Of a stretch of DNA of 64,000 nt, positions 1-13,462 are shown piece by piece (within the stretch, counting starts at the first letter, position 1; each line of letters starts with the position of its first letter). Where the stretch lies: positions 26,396 through 90,395 of the forward strand of contig JAYMSP010000082.1 of the NCBI GenBank assembly GCA_036897095.1, given 5' to 3'. The notes beneath the pieces are model-generated. The model searched no databases. It saw only the letters and a program-made list of their open reading frames with translations, and was not told where the DNA came from. This stretch comes from Plantago elongata (lineage: Eukaryota; Streptophyta; Magnoliopsida; Lamiales; Plantaginaceae). Position numbers and translations under genes: made by a program.

Positions 1-105
1 TTAAATTCAATTTCCCTGAAAACTGGAAACTTATGATCTATTATCAAATCGGAACGAATAAGCAAAATGCAATTCCAGTAAAGAAGGAACAGAACAGAGA
101 CTAAC

Positions 106-532
106 CAGGTCCACTGAGCTGAGTAAGGAAAATCCGATCCCAACTGGCGAGATCATACGCAGCAAGAGCACTGAACTTGTTCCCCAAAACATCAGCAATA
201 ACCACCACAACTCGATTCCTCGGGTGATCAATCACAAACCCTAGTGAAGAATTTTTCCCCAATCCAGCGTTCGTAACAACCGGAACCTCCTCGGAAACCT
301 CTCCGTCCTTAACCGGAACCACTCCGAACCCTCCCTCGAAGAAGGAGACGAGGAATCGAGCGTTGAGATCGTCCCATTTGGTACACTCGCGGAGCCACCC
401 AGAGCTGTGGTACTCGTACGTGTGTGTGGGGCGAGAGGAGGAGGTTTCGTAGTGGAGGATGTAGGCGATTGGGAGGGCGGAGAGGAGGAAGAGGAGGAGG
501 AAGAATCTGGCTGAGCAGATGAAGTACGCCAT
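106..532 (-). CDS. SMP-30/NHL-like membrane-anchored protein, first exon (partial)
   Basis: Exon 1 encodes about 142 residues from the ATG at 532 to a GT donor just below 106; the rest lies beyond the left edge. Residues 8-26 form a hydrophobic N-terminal segment (leucine-rich, LLLFLLSALPIAYIL), so a signal anchor or signal peptide is likely. The following part (NARFLVSFFEGGFGVV, then a DHPRNRVVVVIADVLGN stretch and AAYDL) resembles the first blade of the plant SMP-30/gluconolactonase-like or NHL-type beta-propeller proteins, which are poorly characterised. The beta-propeller assignment is from memory of the family and rests on one blade only. A TATAAA on the minus strand (661-666) lies about 130 bases upstream of the ATG and could be its TATA box. 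Confidence 0.6.
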
Positions 533-2572
533 TGATGGATATGAGTTTGAGTGAGGTTTGATTGTTGAAAATTTGAAATAGCAGAGAAGAAGAATAGGCT
601 AGTTAATAAAGAGTCGAGCCTGAGTCGTGTGATAGTAAAGAAATTGGAATAGTGGTGGTGTTTATAGTGAGTAGGTGAATGCTGGAGAAGACGGGTGTAG
701 GAATGGAAAGAGGTGGGGCCGTCGGTAAGTGAGAAAAATGGATGATTGGAGGGTGGGAAGAAGACGATAGGTAGAATCTCTGGTCTTCAGATTCTACTCT
801 CGTGGCAAAATTTCTTGGACTTTTCAGATGGATATTTTCATTTAAAGAGTACTGGTGTCGTGGTTGTCTACATGGCGAGCTTCATTTTCTTCTTGGCAGG
901 AGTTTTTAGACTTTCGATTCGTTTTTTATGAACTAAAATACAAAGATCATTATCAAGCTGGCCCAACTAAACTTGTTTGGTAAACAGACAGAGTAGTTCC
1001 GGTTTGAATATATTATCGGGTGAGTTAAATTTAAATTTTATCAAGTTTAATTGGGTAACGTTTTAGGTCTACTCTAGTATTGATTTGACGTACGGTGATT
1101 TTGTATTTTTTTAAATTAATTTTGTACTGGCATGTACATAAAATTGAGAGTTTTATTTGCATGGAATTTAGGAGATAGAAAGAGTGTGATATGATATATG
1201 GACATTTATAATTTTACTCTACCAACACAAAGAGAAAAATATATGAGGGGATGTTACTTTCAAGATCAACATATGACAGTTGGTTATCGTCTTATCGATT
1301 AGTAAGGAGTGCCAAGATCCACACTGACATGGTAGATGGAAACAAAGCAAAGGTTTTTTTTTCTTCTTGTTGCTGCATTTGATGATTCTGTAAAATCGGG
1401 AGAATGTTGAAGAGATTATCACAAAGGAAGATTTTAGAGTTGGGGCTGTCAAGAAATTGTGCCAAGATTCATGTTAAAGAAGAGTTTGAGTTTTGGTATA
1501 TTTATTTACATCTCATGTAGACTCCACATATAGGTCCTACATGTATGTCTAATGTCCGCATTGTATTGATCACAATTCACAACCCTAACATAGAATAACC
1601 ATTGGCATAAATCAAAATCGCAATCAATGTGCATAAAAGGGAAGAAAAATAGGCAGCTTGTGCAAAGGAACCACAAGTCGCAAAAGCTGCGCAATATATA
1701 TATATCAAGCAGCCTAAATCTTGCTCTTGTTCATTGCAGAGAAAATATGTAATCTCATAAAATCATACATATACATCACAATAGTTATTTAAACAAGTTC
1801 AGGTGCTTTGTGAAGTGTCATGGCTGCCAGACACTGTAGTATATATACTATTACAACATAAACTTATTTCCAATTCGATGCCCACGCTACATTTCCAATT
1901 TCGATGCCCATGCTAGTTGCTAATACTATATTTCCAATTTTGATGCCCATGCTAGTATGCTAGTTGCTACTATTACATTTCCAATTTGATGCCCATGCCA
2001 CCAAGGAAAAATAATATAATGACTTATTTTTCCAGTTCTATCCTGAAGTTTGGGATCAGATTTGCAAAGATGAGTTAGAACACCCATCTTTGCAGGCAGT
2101 TCATCATATCCTCTAGGCTTGGCTGAAGGTTCATCTCCATAACAAAAAACAATACCAGTTTTGATTCCTGGATAGAACTCAATGTTTTATTTCCAATTTA
2201 CCGTCCATGCCACAAGAAACAACACATGTTGATAGATGGATGACAAGATATCCTGCACAAGACAGATTAAAGTAAGCATTTGAGTTGATTTCATCACTAT
2301 GAGGAAAGACAAAAAAGAAGATGATTCAGATAAATCATACCACATGCAAAGCTGAATCCACTAAAATCATTACATGAAACTTTACATCTGGTCCGGTCTT
2401 GCTCAACGACATCTGCATCACATACGACATAAAACAAATTTCAGTTAACATTTCCATCATGAACTTAGCTCTCTTAGCCCATTATACAGTCACTCATTTA
2501 TGCACACCATCAGCGTCTATTTTGCACCAAGTGAACACAGATTGTAAAATAACATATGAAAGTAGATGAAGA
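533..2572. other. Intergenic region with endopeptidase 3' UTR at its right end
   Basis: No supported coding region. The stretch below 2572 is probably the 3' untranslated part of the glutamyl endopeptidase gene, but I cannot place its polyadenylation site. Short ORFs at 746-931 and 1219-1694 have no protein-like composition. The degenerate tandem repeat at 1865-2000 is listed separately. Confidence 0.5.
1865..2000. repeat. Degenerate tandem repeat (TTTCCAATTxGATGCCCATGC)
   Basis: Four imperfect copies of a phrase reading roughly ATTTCCAATTTCGATGCCC followed by ATGCTAGTTGCTA. They begin near 1867, 1890, 1930 and 1976, with spacing between about 23 and 46 bases. A diverged fifth phrase (TTTCCAATTTACCGTCCATGCC) occurs near 2188. 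It lies downstream of the endopeptidase gene and codes for nothing visible. Confidence 0.6.
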
Positions 2573-5500
2573 TTACCACAACAATGACCTGCGTGCAGTG
2601 TCAAATCTACCGACATCTGGCTCCTGCTCAGGAACTCCTCCGGCTACACCAACTTTGCTTTCTGCGTCAGTGGCGCTTTTGCTCTCAGTATTGTTAGAGG
2701 CGTCTATACCTTCAGCAATGTCAGATGAATTCTCCACACAATACTTATGAAGCCATCTATCACTTTCCCAAAGAACATGCATCACACTCTCTCGTGCTGC
2801 ATAACCATGGCTCTCAAATGGTAGGATAACTAGGCGACAAAGTGCACCATGGCCTTTCAATGCATTGTAGAAACGATCTGACTACATTATATGACATTTA
2901 AATTAATAACATATCTCCACATGTCCATATAAAATAACTAGCAGAAATAAGCTTTAGCCAACTGCTAAAAAAACATAACTCTGAATTCTAAACAAGGAAA
3001 CATTTTAACTAATACTAGAAATGATAATTGCTCAACTTATGCGCAAATACTGCTCAACGAAATAGAGTGAAAACTGCACAACTTATGCTCAACCAACCAT
3101 TAAGAAGGAGGTAAATCTTAGCTAACTGCGCAAACAAATTAAAACATTCTGAATCCTGAACCCTGAACAAATTAAAAGGTTTATAAGCGGAAGCAATATT
3201 TTCCCAACTTATGGTCAAACAATGGTCAACGAAAGGGGCAACTGCATCGAAACAAATTTTCTATGTAAATGTTCAAATAACGGATCACATAAAAATTTGG
3301 GAACATGCATAATGGGAGTAGGATTGGAAAAAAGGCAAAAACTATAAACCATTATGTCAGATCAGCTATAAATTTATTATAAATGCCTTGCTGGAGGAGG
3401 GGAATCTACCTGCATTGTCAATGTTCCTGTATTGTTATCTTCCTCTCCATGGATAAGCAAGATAGGCTTCTTAATCTTGTTAGCTGACATGAAGGGACTC
3501 ATGTCAACATAGGTACTAGTAGCCTCCCAGAGAGTTCTGTCCTCATTCTTCAGGGAGAAGACACATTTAGAGTTCAGAAACAGCAATAAAAATGACACTG
3601 CATAAACTAAGAGTGGAAACAACTATTTCCTCAACCTCTGAAATGCATTACCTGAAACCCAAAAGGTGTAAGCGTCCTGTTGTATGCTCCCGAGCGAGCA
3701 ATTCCACAGCAGAAAAGATGGGGTGCATGAGCGAGGAGATTTGCAGTCATGAAAGCCCCATATGAATGACCACCAACAGCTATTTTGTTGGGGTGAGCCA
3801 CCTAGAGTGGATAGTATGCCCATAAATATACTGACTGAAGAATCTATGCTGCTACATACATTAGAGTTGAGAAAAACTTACTCCTCGACGGATTACTTCC
3901 TCGACAGCAGCCTCTGCACTTGCAACAAGTTGTTCTACATAACTGATGGACATAATAATTGGTCAATGTATGCATAATTGCATTTATTCCGACTGAGAAG
4001 CTATTAAAGTATAGTGGCTCAAAAAAGTGTATATGATTTTGTATACCTTATCAAGCTATTATTTCCTAATATTCATCCTTTAGCTCCTCCAATGGCAGAA
4101 GAATAGTCCCTAGATCAATTAGAGTGGAAGTGCACTAACTAATAGCAGCTTTGCAATGACTAGCTTAGAGAAATTAAGATTCCAAGTTCTATATAGAAGG
4201 GAATGAACGTTCCTAGACTATGAAAACTGCAGTTTAGATCATATTGAAACTTTTACTTTATATTACAAACTCCCAAAACCTACTTCTCTTGTTTCTGTAC
4301 AACCACATATTTTGCTAATGCTGTAAAACGCTGCCCAGGAAGAAACTAACATATTCATTATTATGTTTTTACTAAACATGATTTATCCTTGACAATAAGA
4401 AGTACCTGTCATTTGCCTCTACATTTCCCTCACCAATGATGGGTATTGTGGGACCTGATAATATGGCAAACCTGCAGCATATGCAGAGATCATCAGTGCA
4501 CTGTGATGTAAGCTAATATGGGCCTGGAGAGGGAAAATAAGGTAAATGCTAAGCAAGAGAATAGGAACTGTACCTTCTTGCTAGCCAAAGTAGGGGGGAT
4601 GTTGCACCAATGCCAGTGAACTCATTAGGTGAACCTCGTACTTGTGAAGCAGCATCTTTACTCTTGAACTCTCCAGGATAAGACCACATCAAACAGGGAA
4701 GGGGTCCATCTGTAGCAGGATCATAATCTGGTGGAAGATACAGGGTTGCAGTCAGTTGCACCCCATCCTTCCTCTGGTACCTAATCATCTCCTTCTTTAA
4801 TGAAGACAGCTGAGGGTAAGGGTGTGGAAAGTTTGTGATCTGGCATGCTTTCTTTTCTGGCCAACTCAGTACAAAATACTGGGTGTTTTCAGTTTTAGAT
4901 TCCTTCGATGTCAGTACTTTTAACTTCTCCAAACTTAACTCTGTGTCATGAACCTGATCGGAAACCAGAGCAACGACACTCTCATAGTAATTCTCCTTAT
5001 CGCTCTCCCATATCCTTTCCTTGTTCCCTGTATTTCTGCAAGTACTTGCGTCAGTTTCCAGACAACCATGATGCTAATGAAAGAATTTAGCATAGCAAAC
5101 AGTGCATAACTTACAAGTCAAACAGATCCAAGAATGGTACATTCCCTTTCGGAGTAGCACCACTTCCATTTAATAAGATATATGTGTTCTCGTCTCCTTG
5201 CCTCTTGAACTTCGCTATCACATAGGTGCCAATAGGAGTTCTCCGCAGCATGGGAGAACCAGGGTCAGAGTAAACATCTTCAGAAGACCTATCAAATAGT
5301 ATGCGTGGATCCGAGCCCTCAGATCCAGGAGAAATAACCCAGGTTCTTACTTTCCTTGTTTTATACCAAGATTCATAAACTAACGCAAGGGAATCATCGG
5401 ACCAAACAATACCTCTGAACAAGACAGAAATTAGCAAAGTCAATCGGTGAAGACAATAATATCATATGCTTTAGCCAAAAACGAAAATTAGTTTCTACAG

Positions 5501-8500
5501 TAAATAATACAAAGTCAGGCGTGTATGGAATGTCATGTCATGCAAAGCCAACCGATGAGAAAAAACTGGGTTGCAACGCCAAATCGAATAAGAACATCAG
5601 CAAGTCACTTTAACAGAAACAAGGACTTGACAAAATCTAGTCATCTTAAACATTCACCACGCACACTCCCAATCACAAGCGACTTCATCCAGGATAAGGG
5701 TACATAGTTAACACAATACTTAGTCTAGTTAAAATATTTTATGTGTTCTTGCAGTGAGATTGTCATATGGCTTTGAAAATTGTTCACCCTAGCATCCCAT
5801 TTTTAAAACCTCACAGTGACAGGCATAAAGTGGGCAGAGACAGCATAAAAATATGCAAGAAGAACGAAGTAGTGCATGAATTCCGGGTGAGAATCACCAA
5901 AACTAGAGACTAGTATGTACTCGTACCCATATCTTAAGTCAAGCTTATGCAAGACCGCTGGTTGCTCAGTTGGAAGTGACTCAGCAGGTTGAGTGTAAAT
6001 TATATCACGTGGCGAGACATCTATTCTGGCATCACCACCATCCTGTGTCTCAACCCTTATTCATCAGCAGCACAGAATTAAATTAGATACACCAACGTAC
6101 CAAACATTCAACACCAATGTGCACATTGTAAATTCACTCAATTGTCATGTTAAACAGCCACAAACCATTGCTTAAGAAAACTAAGGAAATACAGACTGCA
6201 AAGATTAGACAAAATGACTTCGGAGGGTGAAGGTTCGTTCAAAAACTATTCTGTAGTTGAAAACTGAGATATTTACTTAATCAAGACTTCAGCTTCTCAA
6301 ACACCTCTATCAGTTGGATTCACTTTACAAATATATTTTCCTAAGAATAGCCATCAAATCAGGCAAACCTTGCTGTCTATTTGCTTCATAGCTTCATGCT
6401 ATATTTTATAAAGTATTTGAGGGTCTGAAGTCCAACATCATGTTGAGACCACAGGGAGAATGGGAAAATAAACAAAAAGAAGAAAATTACATAATCACAT
6501 TTCTAAAACTTGTAGCAAAAATTATTAATTATTTTTATCATAACTTACGATATCATAGTAGATTCTTTTAAATAGAAAACTAAACAATTAAAACTCCCCT
6601 ACATACCAATAAAGTGTGGATGGCTTGTCGGCTCTCCAATTAATTGAGCGCATTCCTTTTCGAACACTATTATGTGCAATCGGAATATCCTCTGCAAGAG
6701 GTAAATCGCAAATTTCTCTTAGAAATGTGCCATCAGCTGTCCAAAGATCAACCTTTTTGGGGAACCTCCCGCATGGAACAGTGAAAGAATATGGGCGGTG
6801 CATCGAATCAATTAAGATGTACTTTTCATCAGGAGATGGATCCAATGATGTATATATTGCAGGAGGCCCGACCGGCTTCATGGATCCATCTAGAGATACC
6901 AGTACAAGTTGTGAGGTGGCGTAGTACTCAAATAAATCTTCATCATATTCATCTTTCAGAAGATCCTGATATGTTCTTGATTGAATGACTTCCTTGCGCT
7001 CATTCGACTGGATCTTAGGACCATTAGGAACCACGGGTTTCTTTGGGGGGTCTCCACGAGATTGAGGAATGGTACAAACCAACAGGGTGGAGTTATTCAC
7101 CCAAACAAAGCTGAAAAGTAAAAGCAGAGAGATTTTAATAAGAGTGCAAACATATTTATTACTCCATCATATAGTGATGAAAAGGGCATACTTGTCAAAA
7201 ACTGCATTTAGGAAAATATCTGGTGCTTGAAAGAGTGGTCTCGAATTTCCAGTCTCAATATCAGCTACCCATATTCTCAACTTGCTACTGCTGCCATCCT
7301 CCTTCATAAAGCATTACATGTACAAGTCAAATTAGTTATAAGTGCAGCAAACAAAACATGAAAATTCAGTCAAAACAAATCCATAGCTATGTTTCTCAGT
7401 GACAATTCAAGAACACTCTTTCATCAAATGTTTAATGGATGTTGGTTAAGTGGCAATCCTTCAAATGGAAAGAGAGATAAAAAAATGTGGGCTAATGAAC
7501 CACTAAGAACAAAAGAAATGAAAAGGTACCTCGTTGGTTCGCACAGCAAACGCCAGATGGGTGCCATCAGTTGACCTAGGTACAGAAAAGACAAAACCAC
7601 AGGTTATGTATTGAACGGGCATTTAAGCAAGAATTTTGCATGATCTTGTAGAAAACAGTGATAAAAGTAACTTGAGTAAGATCATTAGGCCTGAAGAATA
7701 CTTTATAATCTGGATCAAGAGAAATGAGCAGTTGACCTTGATAGTAAAAACCAAGATTTGTGGACGGACATATATAAGTGGGAATTGTTTTGTGCATGAT
7801 TTTGTAGTAAATTAACTAGTTAAAGTCAAATTAACAGGATCATTAGAATGGAATATATCTCATTAACTGGACACGGTAAATGAGCAAATTCAAAATGAAG
7901 GCCATAAATTACCAAGAAATCTGGGGCTTACCAAGATATGAAGTTAATTTTTGCTCCAATGGGAAGGCCATGTATTTCCATTTCAGGGCCCAATGTACCA
8001 TCATCCATTATCTTATGGACTCCAATACCAGTATAATACGACCTGAAAATAAGAATGGCCAAAACACACTCAGCAGGTGATTCGAAGGATTAGAATTCAT
8101 GTCACCCTGCTTTTCTCTCTTGTTTCAAAATCTCAAATATAAAATTTGAACCAGAGAAGAATCAGAGTTCAAATGACATGACTGTGATATTACCGGGGGA
8201 AAAGGAACATTTGAAGCATGTGGGAGAAGTAAACCATTTACTCACATTCGACTTCGGGAGTTACATTTCCCATCAATGCGGATACCAGCTAGCTTCTGTT
8301 CTGGTCTTGCTAAGTCTGCCAATGGAGGCAAAGATCTCCGTTTTAGGAATAATATTTTGTCCCTGTGAGGAGCGAATGAGAGAGCTGGAAGGGGTGGAGC
8401 ATCAACAATATCTCTAATTTCTGGTGGTGGGAGGCAATAACCATTGCTCAATAACGATGCTGCTATGACATGACATGAATAAACACAAATGACACAAGTC

Positions 8501-10366
8501 AGGAGATGATTTAGCAGTACAGTCATGAGGAGACTTGGGGCAGCACATTATGATATAAGTTATACTGAAACAGAATTGGTAACTAAAAGTTTGAACCAGA
8601 TGCTCGAACACACAAAATAAAGCTTGATTCAAATATGATAGTAACACATATGACGTCTCATTTGTTAAAAGTTTTGGGGAGACACTGAGAGTGTGATTGT
8701 TGTGGGAAAGCAAAAGAAGGTCAAGGTTTGAAATAATTCAGGCAGATTCGATAACCAATTATGAAAACTGCAGAAGGAAGTTCTAGTTGTGTGGTGGTGA
8801 GTCTCTGAACACGGCTTCTATGATAATCACATCAGAGAGATTCTCCTTGGTTTGTCAGATGAAACAGTCTAATAATCTGTCCTGTGATATCACATCATAT
8901 GAACTTCGTGTATGTTATTTTTATTTTGCCTGATCCACATGGGATCTTATATTGGACGAATTTAAGGGCATAAATTCATAAAGGGATTATAGGGTACGGT
9001 TTTGCTTGTTGAAATTCAGCCATCTATGGCCTATGTTTAGTGTTTCTACATATGAAGGACGTATGTGCATGTTATTATAGTAGTTCTCCTACTTATAACA
9101 TCACGTTGTCATTTTGTCGCTGCGTGATCAATGCAGTTACATATTCAGTAGGATAATACAAAAATGAAACAAATGATAGCGCAGGTAAACGACAAGAACA
9201 CTGATTCCACAAATAAAAGGTAGATTACTGATGGAACCATTTAGGACCGACTGTGTGGAAACAAAGGAAACATGATCCAACTTCCAAGTTTTGCTGAAAA
9301 CGCAAGTTGCAAAATTACGCGCCAAAAATTGCATTGACGAATTTACTTGCATGGATTTCGGTACAAGAATGTGGATCTAACATTTTATGTGTAAACAGAA
9401 TCTACATAAAGTTAATACAATGCAACACAACAGGCCAACGTTGCGGACTTGCGGGGGTTTGTAATGTAATCATCACGAGTCAACACTTAAATGACTAAAC
9501 ATCAATGCGTGTGGTGGAAGTTCCTCAGGCATAGAAACGTTAAGTTGGTTTGGCTAACTTAGTTTCCAGAACAAAATGACTGTCTCTTGCTGTGTCTACA
9601 CCATAATCATTCACACAAATAATTTTATCCACAGCTACACACTGCAAATCTGACACATACACACAGAAATACCTTCTCCAGACCAGAAACTTAGCATCAA
9701 CAACAATAAATAGCACATGCACATACATAAAGTAGCACCACAGATCAAACACCAAAAGATCGGAAACATCAATGGTCAATCAATCAGCAGCAGCTCAAAC
9801 ACACAGCAAGGATATCATTGAATCCAATCCAATCCTACACCGTCAAATAACAACACACAGACAAACACAAACTCTCATATACAAAAACACAGGACAGCCT
9901 TCTCCAAAACCAGTGTTTAACAGCAGGAGAGAAAGCAGCAACACGAGTCATTTACAAACCAAAACCAGATAAAATCTAAAAACGATCAATGATTAAAGTA
10001 TCCAATCATCAACTCAAACAAACAACAAACTCATCAACTAATCTAATCCAATCCAATTCATCAATTGAATCAAAACCTCAAAACAGAGGAGCAAATCATA
10101 CAACCTTCAGAATCGGCAGCACCATTGGATGCATCGGCGCCGCTCTCTCCGGTGGCGTAGACCGAATGACCACGGATTCTCATCGGTTTAGCTCGAATGA
10201 GCGTCGATTTAGCGGTGGAAAATCGAAATGGAGAAGGAGAGAGGGAGGGTTTAGAGTAGAGAGAGAGTGAGAGAAGAAGAGGAGAGTGGTATTTGGTGAA
10301 ATGGTGATGAAAAAGAGGTGGAAATCGATGGTAGACTTTGTTAAGGCGCATGTTAGAAAGAGCCAT
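2573..10366 (-). CDS. GEP: Glutamyl endopeptidase, chloroplastic (prolyl oligopeptidase family S9)
   Basis: Stromal serine peptidase of the S9 (prolyl oligopeptidase) clan that cleaves after glutamate and takes part in chloroplast protein turnover. Fourteen exons with consistent phases: 10366-10105, about 8459-8246, 8042-7932, 7575-7530, 7301-7192, 7110-6607, 6055-5927, 5414-5115, 5035-4574, 4471-4406, 3942-3882, 3801-3652, 3547-3410 and 2881-2573. They give about 953 residues, close to the roughly 960 usual for the family. The N-terminus is Ser/Arg-rich like a transit peptide. The region after it (LPPPEIRDIVDAPPLPALSF) is characteristic. The catalytic triad is visible: Ser in GGHSYGAF (exon 12), Asp in GEEDNNTG (exon 13) and His in FESHGYAA (exon 14). 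Exon 2 could start at 8462 instead (one extra Ala). Nothing looks broken. The exact C-terminus (RRSLLW, stop at 2573) is straightforward. Confidence 0.93.
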
Positions 10367-10828
10367 TAATAGATTAGATAGAGGCTCTGATTGAGAGAAA
10401 GGAAAAAGAGAAAGTTGAGAATCTGTTTTGCGGCGAGTTTTGATTGGCTACACGCAGCCTCTGTACACTACTGTGTGTTAACTAAAGTTGATATGGTACT
10501 ACAGTATCTGTTTAGATTTTAGAAGATTGGTTTGGACATTGTTGGATGCTTCAATGGACCATCAAGGAATTGGAGGTGGAAATAAATATCTATCCAAATT
10601 AGAACCAAGATATTTTTAAAATTCAACTTTAATGTTTATATCGAGATCATCGTATATTAAAATTAAAAAAATATCGACTAAAATTTTTATTATCATTTAA
10701 CAATGAACTCTATAAATTACTTAAATCATAAGAATTCCCCTTCTAGGATAACTATCTCCAGGATTTGAATTATATGTTCAAAAGTCTAAAGTCACACCTA
10801 AAAAAAGTATGTTATTACTAGGTATATA

Positions 10829-10935
10829 TTCTCTTCAACTAAAATCAATTCAATTCAGTTGAGCTCTGCTTAGTTATAGTTTATACTTACTTTATTTATG
10901 TTCATTTCAGTTTAGTAAATTTCAGTTGAAACGAA
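10829..10935. mobile_element. Palindromic MITE, TTCTCTTCAACTGAA family, copy 1
   Basis: About 107 bp. It starts TTCTCTTCAACTAAAAT and ends TTTCAGTTGAAACGAA, so the ends are imperfect inverted copies, with TTCAGTT-rich sequence inside. The same arrangement recurs at 43239-43340 and 58905-59016 in this window. Confidence 0.7.
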
Positions 10936-11337
10936 CAAAACTTAAGACACCATCCAGTCCAGCTAGAGGCCAACCTAGTCTAAACGGCTCGATCCACCCT
11001 AGACGAGCTTGCAATTCGACTGCACTGACATCACTAAGACTATTGACCACATAATAAAAATTGACAGTAATAATAAACATGCCCCGCTCAAATATTTTGA
11101 GTAGAAATCAGATCGACATCTTTCTTAAAAAAATATATACACATCGTCACACTAAATCAACAGTGACACATTGTATATTATCGCAATAAATATATATATT
11201 TGCACTATAATATACATAGTTTTTCCCTATCTTCTTTTTATAACTTTATTTCCATAAAGTATTTGGCACAAATTTTCCCAGCTTCAAACGAAGCTTTGAA
11301 CATCGAGACCTGCTTGAACTTGCTTGTATAACTTTAC

Positions 11338-11496
11338 GGGGCTGATTGGTATAGAATTTGAATGGGTATTTGGATAGATTTTGGTGAAATTGTGTTTGCA
11401 ATTGAATTGAAATGAGGGTATTTGAAGTGTATTTTAGGTCAAATCATTGTTCATCGAGCCAAATGAAGCGATTTAAATGCTATGTCAATCAGCCCC
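11338..11496. mobile_element. PIF/Harbinger-like MITE (159 bp)
   Basis: Terminal inverted repeats GGGGCTGATTGGTATAG (left) and GGGGCTGATTGACATAG (right, reverse complement) match at 15 of 17 positions. They are flanked by a TAC trinucleotide on both sides (11335-11337 and 11497-11499). The 3-base duplication and GGGGCTG ends fit Tourist/Harbinger-type elements. No coding capacity. Confidence 0.75.
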
Positions 11497-11918
11497 TACA
11501 TTTTTATCCATCACTTTAGTCGGGGTCAGCCTCCTGGCTCTTTCTTGAACAGGAGGGTGCGTCCTAACTGGGAAGTCGTCATCTTGGGGCATGCCATTAT
11601 ATAACGTAAAAGACGATCCCGAAATTTATCGGGATCATATCCAGCTAATGCCATTAAAATTAGCCCAATGTAATCGGCTTCCAACCACCTGCTGAACTTT
11701 ATTCTACATGAAATCATGAGATTTCTAGATTGTTTTGTGATCAATTATTACTCTTAAGATGGATTCTGCTACAAAATTTCAGTTGCAATGTAGGTTTGGC
11801 ACAAAATACACTTCATACACATAAACTATGGGAAATTTTCGAAAAAATGTATCCTAAGTTGTGACATTTTCGAAAAGGTGTATTAGATTATTACTATTCA
11901 ATTTGATACCTTAAATTG

Positions 11919-12781
11919 ACATTGTCTCCAATTTAGGTACATTTGTAACACGTGGGAGTTTAATTAAGCGGCACGTGTCAATTTAAAATTTTAAAAATTT
12001 AAGGGGTGAAATTGCAAATAAAATAAATTTTGACAATTTTAAATTTCTCCACATAATTTTCTATTATTACATATCAACCCTATTTTGTAAAATCAACATA
12101 AAAAAGGTTTAAAAAAAGAAGAAAGAGGGAAAAAATTAATTTGAAAATTGATTTTAAATTACAAAAAAATATATAAATATTCTGAAAAATTATAAATTAT
12201 AATTTTAAATTAAATTTGCATACATGATAAATAAATAAATAATAATAAAATTAAATTAAATTTTTAAAAAAAGGGGAAACATGTCACTCTCTCATAATTT
12301 ATGGGTATAAATTGTTTAATATAATTTAAAAATATTTTTAAAAATATAAAAAACATTTCACATTTTATTACATTTAAAATAAATAAATCAATCAAAAATT
12401 TAAAAATGCAATTTGCTACAATAGACCTTTCAATTGGGTTTTTGAATTTTGTAAGTGATTCATTTACGACGGAGCATTCAAGTTGTCGGATTTGGAAGCT
12501 ACATCAGACTGGATCTGAAAGTTCCACGACGACGGAAGAATCAATCATGGATTGAGCTCAAGCTTCTTCCATGGTGATTTTATTGTTTATTTTTTTTATA
12601 AATTACTTTCAATAAAAATATATTTTTATATGGATAATTTAGTAATATTGTTAGAAGTTAGAAGTTATAATTTAGAATTTATTTGTAATTATTAAAAATA
12701 CCGTATTTACATTTAAATTTATCGTATTTTTATATTTTTCAACGTGACACGTGTCAGAAGTACCTAAATTGGATACAATGT
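11919..12781. mobile_element. Inverted-repeat element, probably a non-autonomous DNA transposon
   Basis: The left arm (11919-11956) reads ACATTGTCTCCAATTTAGGTAC followed by CACGTG. The right arm (12747-12781), reverse-complemented, reads ACATTGTATCCAATTTAGGTAC followed by ACACGTG. The interior is very AT-rich and noncoding. The outer boundaries and target duplication are not clear, so the family is unassigned. Confidence 0.55.
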
Positions 12782-13139
12782 GTTATAAATTACATATTAA
12801 TCTCAAGTAACTTGTTATTAACTGATTCATTTCCATGAACCTAAACTTAACATCCTTAATTCCGCATACCTTGCCAATTACAAGTGTATCTAACTTAGAA
12901 TAAATATATCAGCAAATCATCATGCATGATACATACAATGTAATAAATATGGTAACTGAATTTTGCACAAGAGTGAAGTCAAAAAAATTACTTCGAAATT
13001 GAACAAGAACGCTACAGCTACTCATGGTCATCGTCGTTTCATCTTCACTTCCAAGATTATAAAGTTTGCTCCTTTTCAACCCCTCTTTTCAAATTCCCAA
13101 AAAGTTTCTTCCTTTTTCATCTGCTTTCCTGTTTAACAA

Positions 13140-13462
13140 TACAGAGAAGAACAAGAAGACAGGGTTTTTCAAAGGTAATGTTAGTTTTTACCCTTTTCTT
13201 TCTGTATTTTTTTGCAAGGTTTGAACTGAAAAGTTACTGCTTCTTGAGTTTTTTTACCATTTTTTTCTGTATCTTTTGGCAAGCTCTGAACTGAAATGTA
13301 ACTGTTTCTTGAGTTTCTTTTTACCCTTTTTTTCTGTATCTTTTTGCAAGCTTTGAACTGAAATGCAACTGCTTCTTGAGTTCTTTTTACCCTTTTTTTT
13401 TATCATATATTTTGCATGTATAATGTTTTGGTATTCTCAGTGAACAGGGATAGGGCGGAAGC
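13140..13462 (+). other. 5' leader of the helicase gene, with an intron holding a 66-bp tandem repeat
   Basis: A leader exon seems to end at AAAG before GTAATG near 13174, with an acceptor CAG just before the start-codon exon near 13440. Inside the inferred intron are three tandem copies of a 66-67 bp unit. They begin at 13190, 13256 and 13323, with a partial fourth at 13389, each containing CTGTATCTTTTTGCAAG, then TGAACTGAAATG and GCTTCTTGAG. Confidence 0.65.

Larger units (their letters stand above)
10367..13139. other. AT-rich intergenic region with transposon remnants
   Basis: Between the divergent endopeptidase and helicase genes. No coding region is supported; the ORF at 11526-11744 has no recognisable features. 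It contains a small palindromic MITE (10829-10935), a PIF/Harbinger-like MITE (11338-11496) and an inverted-repeat element (about 11919-12781), listed separately. Promoters of both flanking genes must lie at the two ends. Confidence 0.6.

Noticed and set aside
6616-6988. Plus-strand ORFs over endopeptidase exon 6
   Set aside because: Antisense shadow of a well-supported coding exon; no motif of its own.
9540-9972. ORFs between endopeptidase exons 1 and 2
   Set aside because: They lie in the 1.6-kb first intron and have no recognisable protein features.
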